Below, one piece after another: positions 7,690-15,732 of a DNA stretch of 19,600 bases. The stretch's first letter is position 1. Every line of letters starts with the position of its first letter. The stretch comes from Palsa-892 sp035555855 (lineage in GTDB: Bacteria > Pseudomonadota > Alphaproteobacteria > Rhizobiales > Xanthobacteraceae). The stretch covers positions 1-19,600 of the forward strand of contig DATMGD010000016.1 of assembly GCA_035555855.1 (NCBI GenBank), read 5' to 3'. The translations under genes and the position numbers were made by a program. The notes beneath the pieces are model-generated. The model was not told the DNA's origin. It did not search any database and saw only the letters and a program-made list of their open reading frames with translations.

Positions 7690-8789
7690 GTCTTTTTATC
7701 CGGCAGCGACGGAAACGGCCGCGTTTTTTCTTCAGCGCGGAATTGCGGGACAATCGGAACAGGCACTGCCGGGAAATTGCTGCCGTCCGGCATCGCAATG
7801 TTGTGCGCGAACAAACCGCGTTCGGTGAAGTGCGGATCGCTGAGCGCTTCCTCGATCGTGGAAACGATGGTCACGCAGCAATCGGCATCGGCGAAAAGCG
7901 GGCGCCAGTGCTCGGCTGTCTCACCAATAATGATGGTGCGCACGGCGTCCATGGTCGCTTTGGGATCGCGTCTGTCGTCGATGAATTCCTGATCGAGGCC
8001 GATCACGGCGCAGAACTTTTCCCAGAATTTCTGCTCGAGCGCGCCGCAGGCCACGAGCTTGCCGCCCGCCGTCGCATAGAGTTGATAGCGCGGCGAGCCG
8101 CCGAAATGACGTAGCTTGTCGGGATCAACCGGTTGACCGCTTGCCCAGCGCGCGGCGAGCGCCAGCCACGAGAAGGTAAACATGGCGTCGGTCATCGCGA
8201 TGTCGAGGTGTGCGCCCTCGCCTGTTTTCTCGCGCTCAATCAGCGCGAGCAGAATGTTGATGACCGCCGGAAACGTGCCGCCACCAATATCGGCAATCAG
8301 TGCGGGCGGAACCGTTGGCCGGTCGGCAGAGCCCGACGAAAGCGAAAGCAGGCCGGTCGCGCCGATATAGTTCAGATCGTGCCCCGCTTCGTCGCGGCGC
8401 GGACCGCTTTGACCGTAACCGGTGATCGAGCAGTAGACGAGTTTCGGGTTGCGCTTCTTCAACGCTTCGTAACCGAAGCCGAGCCGCCCCATCACGCCGG
8501 GCCGGAATTGCTCGACCAAAACGTCAGCGCGCTCGGCGAGGGCCATCGCCTTTGCCTTGCCCTCGTCGGTCTTGAGATCTGCAATAAGGCCCTGCTTGCC
8601 GCGATTAAGCACGGCGAAGGGCGCTGACACGCCGTTGTGTTCGGGCTGAAAACCACGGCCTTCTTCTCCGCCCGGCCGCTCGATTTTCACGACCTCCGCG
8701 CCGGCTTCGGCGAGCATCAAGGTTGCGAGCGGCCCCGGCAGGAGCGTTGTGAAGTCAGCGACGACAATGCCTTTCAGCGGCGCGGCCAT
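7686..8789 (-). CDS. CaiB/BaiF (family III) CoA-transferase or alpha-methylacyl-CoA racemase
   Basis: A 367-residue family III CoA-transferase fold protein. The N-terminal DFTTLLPGPLATLMLAEAGAEV, the CoA-binding region KIERPGG and the RPGVMGRLG block are typical. It carries GHDLNY with His137 and IADIGGG with Asp167. These are 30 residues apart, like the catalytic His126/Asp156 pair I recall for mycobacterial alpha-methylacyl-CoA racemase; plain CoA-transferases keep only the aspartate. I therefore favour a racemase/epimerase of 2-methylacyl-CoA esters, with CoA transfer as the alternative. The start ATG 8789 lies 8 bp after the stop of the AEC transporter, so they form an operon. The lyase gene divergent from that operon also handles CoA esters, which supports a shared pathway. 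The stop overlaps the UbiH-family gene by 4 bp. Confidence 0.88.
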   Translation of the reverse strand: MAAPLKGIVVADFTTLLPGPLATLMLAEAGAEVVKIERPGGEEGRGFQPEHNGVSAPFAVLNRGKQGLIADLKTDEGKAKAMALAERADVLVEQFRPGVMGRLGFGYEALKKRNPKLVYCSITGYGQSGPRRDEAGHDLNYIGATGLLSLSSGSADRPTVPPALIADIGGGTFPAVINILLALIEREKTGEGAHLDIAMTDAMFTFSWLALAARWASGQPVDPDKLRHFGGSPRYQLYATAGGKLVACGALEQKFWEKFCAVIGLDQEFIDDRRDPKATMDAVRTIIIGETAEHWRPLFADADCCVTIVSTIEEALSDPHFTERGLFAHNIAMPDGSNFPAVPVPIVPQFRAEEKTRPFPSLPDKKT

Positions 8790-8797
8790 GAACGAGC

Positions 8798-9763
8798 CTA
8801 ACCTTGAAACAGATTGGGTGCGAGCATCTTGTTCTGCATGAGATACATCAGCGTCGTCACGGTAACGGTCGATGCAATCGTCGTGACGAGAATGATGCTG
8901 GAGGATTGCTGCTCATATACGCCGTATTGCTTCGCCATCACGAAAACATTGAGCGCCGTCGGCAACGCGGCCATCAGCACGGCTGTATAAACCCAGAGCG
9001 GATCGAAGCCGCCGACCAGCGACAGAATCACCCAGGCGATCAGCGGATGAATGAGCAGCTTCACGAGAATGAGCACCACGACGTCGAGCGGCACGCGCTT
9101 CAACGGGCGCAGCGCCACGGTGACCCCGAGCACGAACAAGGCGCAAGGTGCCGCGGCATTCGACAGCACTTCGATCATGCGGTCGATCGCTTTCGGCGGC
9201 CTTACTTGCAGCCATGCAGCAAGCACACCCAAAACGGTCGCGATGATGAACGGATGAGTTGCAACCCGGCGCATCACGAGCAATGTTGTTTTGAGCGGGC
9301 TGGTTTTTTCGACGCCGCTGAATTCCATCAAAAACGGCACGGCTGCGAAGAACAGCGTCGAGTCGAAGGTGAAGATCAAAGCAGTCGGCACTGACGCCTG
9401 CGTACCGAGCGCCGCGAGCGTGAGCGGCGGCCCGAGGTAACCGACATTGGCGTATGAACCCGAAGCACCGGCGATCGCCGCTTCCGGCAGATTGCCCTTG
9501 CGCAGCCACAGTCCGAGCAGGATGCAAAGCACGAAGCAAACAAACGTCGAAAATGTCGTCGTCAGCACGAAGCGCGGCTTCAGCAGTTCTTCAAATGGCG
9601 TGCGCGACACCAGCTCGAAGAACAGAGGCGGCAACGCGATATAGATGACGAAGAAGTTTAGCCAGCCGAGTTCGCGCTCAGGCAGCCGCATAAGACGGCC
9701 GCTGATAAAGCCGAGGATGATCAGCCCGAAAAAGGGCGCTGCCAGTTGCAGGATGTCGGACAT
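8798..9763 (-). CDS. AEC family transporter (auxin efflux carrier/malonate permease type)
   Basis: A 321-residue inner-membrane protein with about ten hydrophobic segments in two halves, matching the AEC family (TC 2.A.69). Typical elements are the opening FFGLIILGFISGRL, YIALPPLFFELVSRTPFEEL, the central GSYANVGYLGPPLTLAALG with conserved Asn and Gly-Pro, and the C-terminal AALPTALNVFVMAKQYGVYEQQSS. Bacterial members such as MdcF are secondary carriers for small carboxylates; the direction and substrate here are not shown. It is the first gene of a two-gene operon with the CaiB/BaiF gene, which suggests an organic acid that is turned into a CoA ester. ATG 9763 fits the family start, but no clear ribosome site precedes it. 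Confidence 0.88.
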   Translation of the reverse strand: MSDILQLAAPFFGLIILGFISGRLMRLPERELGWLNFFVIYIALPPLFFELVSRTPFEELLKPRFVLTTTFSTFVCFVLCILLGLWLRKGNLPEAAIAGASGSYANVGYLGPPLTLAALGTQASVPTALIFTFDSTLFFAAVPFLMEFSGVEKTSPLKTTLLVMRRVATHPFIIATVLGVLAAWLQVRPPKAIDRMIEVLSNAAAPCALFVLGVTVALRPLKRVPLDVVVLILVKLLIHPLIAWVILSLVGGFDPLWVYTAVLMAALPTALNVFVMAKQYGVYEQQSSSIILVTTIASTVTVTTLMYLMQNKMLAPNLFQG

Positions 9764-9918
9764 GAGGATTATTCGCGTAAAGGAGCGCTCTGCCTATTTG
9801 GCCGCGCGGATGCGGTCAATCCCGCGCCGCGCATACCTCCTATGGCGACTAGGCTTTCCCCGGCTCCTCGGCTAAACCCGGACGAAATTTGGCCGGACAA
9901 CCCGTAGGGAATGCCCGC

Positions 9919-10959
9919 ATGAGACTGCCCAAAAATTTCTTCAAGCCGCTTGCGCTTGGCGCGCCCGCGCCGCTCCGCGAACTGCCGACCCGGCTCGAGC
10001 GCGTCATTCATTTCGTGCCGCCGCACAACGAGAAGGTGCGTGCGCGCATCAAGGACACCATCCAGAACGTCGATATCCTGCTCGGCAATCTCGAGGATGC
10101 CGTCCCGGCCGATGCCAAGGAAGCCGCTCGCAAGGGCTTCATCGCGATGGCGAAGGAAAACGACTTCGGCACGACCGGCTTATGGACGCGGATCAATTCG
10201 CTCGCGAGCCCCTGGGCGCTTGACGACGTTGTCGAGATCGTCGGTGCCGTCGGCAACAAGCTCGACGTCATCATGCTGCCGAAGGTCGAAGGTGCGTGGG
10301 ATATTCATTATCTCGACCAGTTGCTGGCGCAGCTCGAAGCCAAGCACTCGATCAAAAAGCCGATCCTCATTCACGCCATTCTGGAAACCGCCGAAGGCGT
10401 GATGAATGTCGAGCAGATTGCCGCCTCCTCGCCGCGTATGCACGGCATGAGTTTCGGGCCCGCGGACCTTGCCGCGTCCCGCGGCATGAAGACGACGCGC
10501 GTCGGCGGGGGCCATCCCGAATACAAGGTGATCGCCGATCCAGTTGAAGGTGGTGCCCGCGCAGCTTCGCTACAGGATCTATGGCACTACTCTATCGGCC
10601 GCATGGTCGATGCCTGCGCCGCGAACGGCATCAAGCCGTTCTACGGCCCGTTCGGCGACATCGCGGATCTCGAAGGCTGCGAAGTTCAGTTCCGCAACTC
10701 CTTCCTGCAGGGTTGCGTCGGCGCATGGTCCCTGCATCCCAATCAGGTCGAAATCGCCAAGCGCGTTTACAGCCCCGATCCGAAGGAAGTCGCCTTCGCC
10801 AAGCGCATTCTCGAGGTCATGCCCGACGGCAGCGGTGTCGGCATGGTCGACGGCAAGATGCAGGATGACGCTACCTGGAAGCAGGCGAAGATCATGGTCG
10901 ATCTCGCGCACCTCGTGGCGGAGAAGGATTCGGCCCGTAAGGACCTCTACAAGCTGTAA
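9919..10959 (+). CDS. HpcH/HpaI-CitE superfamily CoA-ester lyase (malyl-CoA lyase type)
   Basis: A 346-residue enzyme of the citrate lyase beta / malyl-CoA lyase group, TIM-barrel proteins that cleave or form malyl-CoA, methylmalyl-CoA or citramalyl-CoA to give glyoxylate or pyruvate plus an acyl-CoA. Expected active-site residues are visible: Glu59-Asp60 in NLEDAV, Arg91 in WTRINS, the metal ligand Glu156 in ILETAEGV and Asp183 in FGPADLAAS. The C-terminal lid contains GAWSLHPNQVEIAK. The region VEQIAASSPR plus GPFGDI resembles Rhodobacter Mcl1, which I know from memory, so malyl-CoA/beta-methylmalyl-CoA lyase is the best guess, with citramalyl-CoA lyase or malyl-CoA thioesterase as alternatives. 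ATG 9919 has AGGGA 8 bases upstream. A TTG at 9889 adds ten unlikely residues. It is divergent from the AEC-CaiB operon. Confidence 0.87.
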   Translation: MRLPKNFFKPLALGAPAPLRELPTRLERVIHFVPPHNEKVRARIKDTIQNVDILLGNLEDAVPADAKEAARKGFIAMAKENDFGTTGLWTRINSLASPWALDDVVEIVGAVGNKLDVIMLPKVEGAWDIHYLDQLLAQLEAKHSIKKPILIHAILETAEGVMNVEQIAASSPRMHGMSFGPADLAASRGMKTTRVGGGHPEYKVIADPVEGGARAASLQDLWHYSIGRMVDACAANGIKPFYGPFGDIADLEGCEVQFRNSFLQGCVGAWSLHPNQVEIAKRVYSPDPKEVAFAKRILEVMPDGSGVGMVDGKMQDDATWKQAKIMVDLAHLVAEKDSARKDLYKL

Positions 10960-10976
10960 ATTACGCCTTTCAGGTC

Positions 10977-11004
10977 ATGACGGGGCTTGTTTTCCCGCTA
11001 TAAT
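10977..11004 (+). promoter_or_regulatory. Sigma-70-type promoter for hspQ
   Basis: A perfect -10 box TATAAT lies at 10999-11004. Sixteen bases upstream is ATGACG (10977-10982), matching four of six -35 positions including the TGAC core. Transcription would begin near 11010-11012, only about ten bases before the hspQ ATG at 11021. No convincing RpoH-type -35/-10 pair with correct spacing was seen, despite the heat-shock name of the gene. Confidence 0.6.
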
Positions 11005-11020
11005 GCCGGCCGGATTTGTC

Positions 11021-11356
11021 ATGAAAACCAAAAGCGCCAAAGCCAAATTCCATATTGGCCAGGTTGTCCGCCACCGGGTGTTCCCGTTCCGTGGCGTGAT
11101 TTTCGATATCGATCCGACCTTCAACAACACCGAAGAATGGTGGCTGTCGATCCCCGAGGAAATGCGCCCAGCCAAGGAGCAGCCGTTTTACCACCTGCTC
11201 GCCGAGAACGCCGAGAGCGAATACATCGCTTATGTTTCGGAGCAAAACCTGCTCGCTGACGAATCCGGTGAGCCGTTGCGTCATCCGGAACTCGAGGAGC
11301 GTTTCTACGCCGATGGTGCCGGTGCCTATCGCGCACGCGGCATGAACCTGCACTAA
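11021..11356 (+). CDS. hspQ: Heat shock protein HspQ (YccV family, hemimethylated-DNA-binding domain)
   Basis: A 111-residue protein that matches HspQ closely. It has KFHIGQVVRHRVFPFRGVI, a Phe-Asp-Ile-Asp-Pro turn, EEWWLSIPEEMRPAKEQPFYHLL, AYVSEQNLL and a GEPLRHPELEERF tail. In enterobacteria the family is reported to bind hemimethylated oriC DNA and to act as a specificity-enhancing factor for Lon protease, damping DnaA levels; the role in this organism is inferred. ATG 11021 is chosen over the in-frame ATG at 11003 because the latter lies inside the -10 box of the only visible promoter. No Shine-Dalgarno sequence precedes it, so the message may have a very short leader. It is not obviously cotranscribed with the lyase gene, since it has its own promoter in the 61-bp gap. 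Confidence 0.95.
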   Translation: MKTKSAKAKFHIGQVVRHRVFPFRGVIFDIDPTFNNTEEWWLSIPEEMRPAKEQPFYHLLAENAESEYIAYVSEQNLLADESGEPLRHPELEERFYADGAGAYRARGMNLH

Positions 11357-11374
11357 CCCGCACTACGTTGCGGC

Positions 11375-11405
11375 AAAAGAAAACGGCGCGCCAAAGGCGC
11401 GCCGT
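11375..11405 (-). terminator. Strong intrinsic terminator of the ialB-like gene
   Basis: On the minus strand ACGGCGCGCC (11405-11396) and GGCGCGCCGT (11392-11383) form a perfect 10-bp stem around the loop TTT. It is followed by TTTTCTTTT (11383-11375). It lies 24 bp past the stop of the ialB-like gene. On the plus strand the sequence after the stem is CTCCAATC, so it should not terminate hspQ by the intrinsic mechanism, although the stem could still stabilise that message's 3' end. Confidence 0.9.
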
Positions 11406-11428
11406 CTCCAATCATCGGTAAATCGAAA

Positions 11429-12109
11429 TTACTTCTGCTGGTTCTTGAGCGCATCCGCAGCGCGCTTCTGCAGCTCTTCCTTGAGCTTGTCGCGCTGTGC
11501 GGCCATCGCCTTTTCGTCAACCGGCGCGCCGTCATAAGCCTTGGCAAAATCCTTGGTGTTAAACACGAAGTCGATGGTGCGGCGCTGGCCGTTGATCACC
11601 TGAACACGCATCGTCTGCGACTTCTTCAGCATGTTGATGAAGTTCGCATCGACTTCGAGTTCCGCGATGCAGCCCGGCGGCTGGTTCGGCGGCGTCACGC
11701 AAGCGATATACGGAATGTCGTTCGGTAGCTGCTGCTGATCGACATGAATGCGAAGACCGGGCGGCAGCAGCATTCCGATCGGAGCGATGATCGTCATGCC
11801 TTTGCGCGGGTTGTCCTGCATTTCCTGAATGGTCGCCGACATCAGAAATTGTCCGGTCTCGGCAAAGAGCGCCTGGGCAATTTCGCAAATCTGTTTCTTC
11901 GACTGCGGCTCGACCGCGCAGCGCTTGGTCCAGGGCGAAGGAACGGCGGTCGCCTGCTGCGACTGCTGTTGCTGCGCGGGAGCCTGCTGCTGCGCTTCTG
12001 CCGGCGCCTGTTTAGGAGCGGCTTTCTTCGCTTGGGCGAAAGCATCGCTGCCAAATGTGCCCGCGATCATCAGCGCGCCCGCCAGCGCAAAATACGAACG
12101 AATTCTCAT
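11429..12109 (-). CDS. Invasion-associated locus B (IalB) family periplasmic protein
   Basis: A 226-residue exported protein. MRIRSYFALAGALMIAG then DAFAQA is a signal peptide with cleavage near residue 24. Residues about 26-55 are a Lys/Ala/Pro/Gln-rich linker. The mature domain shows the IalB pattern: WTKRC, then KQICEIAQAL, a PIGMLLPPGLRIHVDQQQL strand pair, IACVTPPNQPPGC and a C-terminal charged helix. The four cysteines probably form two disulphides. Named after a Bartonella erythrocyte-invasion gene, the family is widespread in free-living rhizobia, where its role is unknown, so virulence should not be inferred. ATG 12109 has AGGGGA upstream at good spacing. The frame stays open 51 nt further but without a signal-like start. 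It is divergent from the YejA-like gene and followed by a strong terminator. Confidence 0.9.
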   Translation of the reverse strand: MRIRSYFALAGALMIAGTFGSDAFAQAKKAAPKQAPAEAQQQAPAQQQQSQQATAVPSPWTKRCAVEPQSKKQICEIAQALFAETGQFLMSATIQEMQDNPRKGMTIIAPIGMLLPPGLRIHVDQQQLPNDIPYIACVTPPNQPPGCIAELEVDANFINMLKKSQTMRVQVINGQRRTIDFVFNTKDFAKAYDGAPVDEKAMAAQRDKLKEELQKRAADALKNQQK

Positions 12110-12277
12110 AAAGTTTCCCCTGTAACCCACGCCTGTCCGGCGCTTGTACGACGGTCGCATGAGTAAATTGGTGGAGCGCCAACGCTACTGAAGCAGCGCA
12201 GCGTCCCCCGTGTCAGCGGCAAATGAGGCAAGAGAGAGGCCCTCGTCAATAGCCATCATATGGAGAGGTAAAAGCTT
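12110..12277. promoter_or_regulatory. Divergent intergenic control region
   Basis: This 168-bp gap between the divergent ialB-like and YejA-like genes must carry both promoters. The ribosome sites are clear at each end: AGGGGAAA before 12109 on the minus strand, and GGAGAGG at 12262-12268 on the plus strand. I could not find a -35/-10 pair that fits either gene well, nor a convincing operator. Confidence 0.4.
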
Positions 12278-14197
12278 GTGATAACGTCACTTTCCGTGAC
12301 TGACTCGCAAGCCGACAGCCCTCGTTGCAAGCGGTTCCGTGCAACCGCCACGGCGCGATTCCGTGCGATCAGCAGAACGATTGTCGTGGCCATAGCGGCT
12401 GGCATGCTGGCTGCCCTGTCGTTCCAGCCTGTGACGGCGGAGTCTGCACATGCCATCGCCATGCACGGCAAGCCCGCGTACCCGCCCGGCTTCACGCACT
12501 TCAATTATGCAAATCCAAATGCCCCGAAGGGTGGCCGCCTTACGCTCGGGCTACACGCCACCTTCGATAGCCTCAATCCATTCGCGGTGCGCGGCACCGC
12601 CGTGCAACAAATCCGCAATTACGTCGTCGAGAGCCTGCTCGCGCGCGGCCAGGATGAGCCGTTCACGCTTTACGGTCTGCTCGCCGAGAAAGTCGAGACT
12701 GATGACGCTCGGAGCTTTGTCTCCTTCCAACTTGATCCGCGCGCCCGGTTTTCAGATGGCAAACCGGTTACGGCTGAGGATGTGATCTTCTCCTGGCAGC
12801 TTTTGCGCGACAAGGGCCGCCCCAATCATCGCTACTACTACAGCAAGGTTTCGCGTGCCGAAAAAATCGGCGAGCGCACGGTCCGTTTCGATTTCAGCGA
12901 TCAGGGCGACCGCGAACTCCCGCTCATTCTTGGTTTGATGCCGGTGCTGCCGAAACATGCCGTCGACGCCAAGCATTTCGAGGACAGCGGGCTCAAGCGG
13001 CCGATCGGCAGCGGCCCCTATCGCGTCGCCGAAGTAAAACCCGGTGAGTTGCTCTTGCTGAAACGCGACCCGGATTACTGGGGGCGCGATCTTCCGGTCA
13101 ATCGCGGGCTCTACAATTTCGATGAAATCAAAATCGATTTCTTCCGTGACGGCAATACGTGGTTCGAGGCGTTCAAGCGTGGCCTTTACGACGTGCGCTT
13201 CGAAACCGATCCCGGCCGCTGGACGACGCAGTACGACTTTCCGGCAGCGCGCAGCGGCCATCTGATCCGTGAAGCCTTCACCAGTGCCGAACCGCGCCCG
13301 CTGATGGCACTCGTCTTCAATACGAGACGGCCGATCTTCGCCGATCCGCGTGTGCGTGCCGCGATAAACGAGCTGTTCGATTTCGAGTGGGTGAACGCTC
13401 ATCTCTATTATGGCGCCTACCGGCGGAACGGCAGTTATTTCCAGGCTTCCGAACTCTCCGCGCTAGGCCGGCCGGCAGACGAACGCGAACGCATGCTGCT
13501 CTCGCCTTTCGGCAAGGAAGTGCGCGACGACGTCATGGAAGGCCGCTATCGCCCTCCCGTTTCCGATGGTTCCGGCCGTGATCGCAATCGGCTCAAAGGC
13601 GCGCTGCTCCTGCTTTCGGAAGCAGGATGGGAACTCAAGCATGGCAGACTTCAGAACAACAAAGGCGAGCCGTTCCGCTTCGAGATCATGGTGTCCTCGC
13701 GTGACGAGGAGCGGCTGGCGCTTGCCTTCTCCAGCATGCTGAAGCGGGCCGGAATCTCCGCCTCGGTGCGGTTTGTCGATGGCACGCAGTTCGAGCAGCG
13801 GCGGCGCGCCTATGATTTCGACATGATGCCCTACACCTGGACGCAATCGCTCTCGCCTGGCAACGAGCAAACGTTCTACTGGGGATCTTCCAGCGCGGAC
13901 ACGCCGGGCACCCGAAACTACATGGGCGTCAGGTCCGCAGCCGTCGATGCGATGATTTCGGCGCTGGTTGCCGCCCATGACCGCGAGGAATTGATTGCGG
14001 CGGCGCGGGCACTGGATCGGGTGCTGATCTCCGGTGACTATGTGGTGCCGCTGTTCTACCCCCCGCAGACCTGGACGGCGCGCTGGCCGTGGATCGCCCA
14101 TCCGCAACAGGCGCCGCTCACAGGCTTGCAGATCGAAAGCTGGTGGCGGATACCCGAATCATCGCAAACCAAGGAAGATTCGGGGAAGCGTCGGTAA
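12278..14197 (+). CDS. ABC transporter solute-binding protein family 5, YejA-like
   Basis: A 639-residue periplasmic binding protein of the oligopeptide/DppA superfamily. The features ESAHAIAMHGKPAYPPGFTHF, YANPNAPKGGRLTLG, SLNPFAVRG and the late TQSLSPGNEQTFYWGSSSAD are typical of the YejA branch, which feeds peptides, including microcin C-like compounds, to YejBEF. Translation begins at GTG 12278, supported by GGAGAGG nine bases upstream. The result is a signal peptide with an unusually long, arginine-rich N-region (about 34 residues) before the hydrophobic segment TIVVAIAAGMLAAL and a cleavage site near VTAESAHA. No permease or ATPase gene lies beside it, so it is an orphan in this window and must borrow a permease encoded elsewhere or serve another role. 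The next gene starts immediately after its stop codon, implying translational coupling. Confidence 0.9.
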   Translation: MITSLSVTDSQADSPRCKRFRATATARFRAISRTIVVAIAAGMLAALSFQPVTAESAHAIAMHGKPAYPPGFTHFNYANPNAPKGGRLTLGLHATFDSLNPFAVRGTAVQQIRNYVVESLLARGQDEPFTLYGLLAEKVETDDARSFVSFQLDPRARFSDGKPVTAEDVIFSWQLLRDKGRPNHRYYYSKVSRAEKIGERTVRFDFSDQGDRELPLILGLMPVLPKHAVDAKHFEDSGLKRPIGSGPYRVAEVKPGELLLLKRDPDYWGRDLPVNRGLYNFDEIKIDFFRDGNTWFEAFKRGLYDVRFETDPGRWTTQYDFPAARSGHLIREAFTSAEPRPLMALVFNTRRPIFADPRVRAAINELFDFEWVNAHLYYGAYRRNGSYFQASELSALGRPADERERMLLSPFGKEVRDDVMEGRYRPPVSDGSGRDRNRLKGALLLLSEAGWELKHGRLQNNKGEPFRFEIMVSSRDEERLALAFSSMLKRAGISASVRFVDGTQFEQRRRAYDFDMMPYTWTQSLSPGNEQTFYWGSSSADTPGTRNYMGVRSAAVDAMISALVAAHDREELIAAARALDRVLISGDYVVPLFYPPQTWTARWPWIAHPQQAPLTGLQIESWWRIPESSQTKEDSGKRR

Positions 14198-15721
14198 ATG
14201 GCGCGCGGGGCTACGCTCAATACGAACAAGACGGGGTTTGACCCGAAGGTCACGCTCGATGCGGTGTTCCGCCGCAACGTGCTGATGCGCCCGGGAGCGC
14301 TAGCGCTTGCCGACCCGCCGGATCGTATCAGCGCGATCGGCGGCATGCCGCGCCAGTTCAACTATGCCGAAGCCGATGTCGCGGTGAGCCGCCTCGCCCG
14401 CCAGCTCAAGGCAATCGGGCTCCCGGAACAGTCGCTCGTCGCGATCCAGCTACCGAATACGGTCGAGGGCGTGCTTACGATGCTCGCGGCCATTCGCGCC
14501 GGCATGATCGCGCTCCCCGTGCCGCTTCTGTGGCGGCGTTCCGATCTCGTAGCCGCGCTTCGCGATATCGCGCCGCGCGCGCTTATCACGCTGACACGGC
14601 TTGGCGATGCACGGCCGGCGGAAACCGCCTGCGAGGTCGCGGCCGAACTGTTCACGCTCGGATTTCCTTGCGCGTTCGGACCCGAGACGCCCGACGGCAT
14701 CATCCCACTCGATATCGACGGGCATCTTACCGGCGAAACCGAAACCTTTGCGACGGCGCGCGGCATCTCACCCGACAGCCTTGCGATCGCGACATTCGAT
14801 GCTTCGCGCGAAGGACCGTTTCCGATCGCGCGCAATCACAGCCAGTGGCTGGCCGCCGGCTTTTCGATCACGATGGAAGCGAATATCGCTTCGGGCGACA
14901 CCATCGTCGCCACCCTGCCGCCCGCTTCGCTCGCCGGTATCGCAAGCGCCATTATTCCGTGGCTGCTGAGCGGCGGCACGCTCCAGCTCTCGCACGGCTT
15001 CACGCCTGCTATCGCCGCCATGGCGCCCGGCGGCGCGCATATCGCAGCGCCTGCCATTGCTCTGCCCGCACTGATCGGCGCCGAGCATGAAGGGTTCTCC
15101 TCCGCGATCGCCATTCACCGCGGACCGGAAAATCTCGGCATCGATCTCTCGCAACTGCCGTGCAACGCGATTGTCGATATGCAGACTTTCGGCGAGACCG
15201 GATTCACTGCGTTGCGACGCATCGCCAAGATCATGCCGGCGCCGATCCCGCTCGGTGAAATCTCGGCACCCGTCGACAGCGACGACGCGCCCATCGTCAT
15301 CGAGACGCGCAGGCTTGCCGACGGCACGCTTGCCGTGCGCGGCGCGATGGTGCCGGGCAAAGCCCTCGCCATCAACGGTCACCCCGCTCCTGCACAGCTC
15401 CAATTCGACGTCGACAATTTTGTGCGCACCAATCTGCGCTGTCATGCGAGCGGCGGTGCGCTGGTGATCGAAGCGATGCCGGACGGCGTCGTGCAGGTCG
15501 GCGGCTTGCGTTTCGGCCTCGACGAAATCGCGGCGCGCGTCGAACAGGCGCTGCCCGGCGCGCAAATCGTCACGACGCGCGATCCGGTGCTCGGCATGCG
15601 CTGCATCATCGAAGCGGCCGATGCCGAACAGGCCGCGAAGGCGCTTGACGAGGCCGGGCTTTCGAGCGTCATAATCGACAGCATCCGCTACTGGCCGCAA
15701 GCAAGACGGGCGGCGGGCTGA
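14198..15721 (+). CDS. Degenerate adenylate-forming (acyl-CoA synthetase-like) protein, probable non-canonical or inactive
   Basis: A 507-residue ANL-superfamily protein with the general layout of acyl-CoA synthetases: an N-terminal opening like FRRNVLMRPGALALADPP, the LKAIGLPEQSLVAIQLPNT and AAIRAGMIALPVPLLWRR blocks, and a C-terminal VQVGGLRFGLDEIAARVEQ (from residue 433) matching the hinge/A8 region. The catalytic parts are eroded. The Ser/Thr/Gly-rich ATP loop (normally TSGTTGxPKG) is replaced at 194-214 by ATFDASREGPFPIARNH, the YGxTE motif is only partly kept as TFGETGF (330-336), no TGD motif is evident, and the protein ends without the PxxxxGK catalytic lysine. It may bind a nucleotide or acyl ligand without adenylating it. 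Composition and reading frame are normal, so it does not look like a decaying pseudogene. It starts directly at the upstream stop codon, with GGGGAAG as ribosome site. Confidence 0.75.
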   Translation: MARGATLNTNKTGFDPKVTLDAVFRRNVLMRPGALALADPPDRISAIGGMPRQFNYAEADVAVSRLARQLKAIGLPEQSLVAIQLPNTVEGVLTMLAAIRAGMIALPVPLLWRRSDLVAALRDIAPRALITLTRLGDARPAETACEVAAELFTLGFPCAFGPETPDGIIPLDIDGHLTGETETFATARGISPDSLAIATFDASREGPFPIARNHSQWLAAGFSITMEANIASGDTIVATLPPASLAGIASAIIPWLLSGGTLQLSHGFTPAIAAMAPGGAHIAAPAIALPALIGAEHEGFSSAIAIHRGPENLGIDLSQLPCNAIVDMQTFGETGFTALRRIAKIMPAPIPLGEISAPVDSDDAPIVIETRRLADGTLAVRGAMVPGKALAINGHPAPAQLQFDVDNFVRTNLRCHASGGALVIEAMPDGVVQVGGLRFGLDEIAARVEQALPGAQIVTTRDPVLGMRCIIEAADAEQAAKALDEAGLSSVIIDSIRYWPQARRAAG

Positions 15722-15732
15722 GCGAGGCCAAA

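Noticed and set aside
9792..9819. Possible minus-strand promoter for the AEC-CaiB operon (TTGACC at 9819-9814, ATAGGC at 9797-9792)
   Set aside because: The -35 matches well, but no -10 at any usual spacing matches more than about three positions, so I do not list it as a feature.
12278..14197. A complete peptide ABC importer
   Set aside because: Only the binding protein is present; the following genes encode an adenylate-forming homologue and a redox protein, not permeases or an ATPase.
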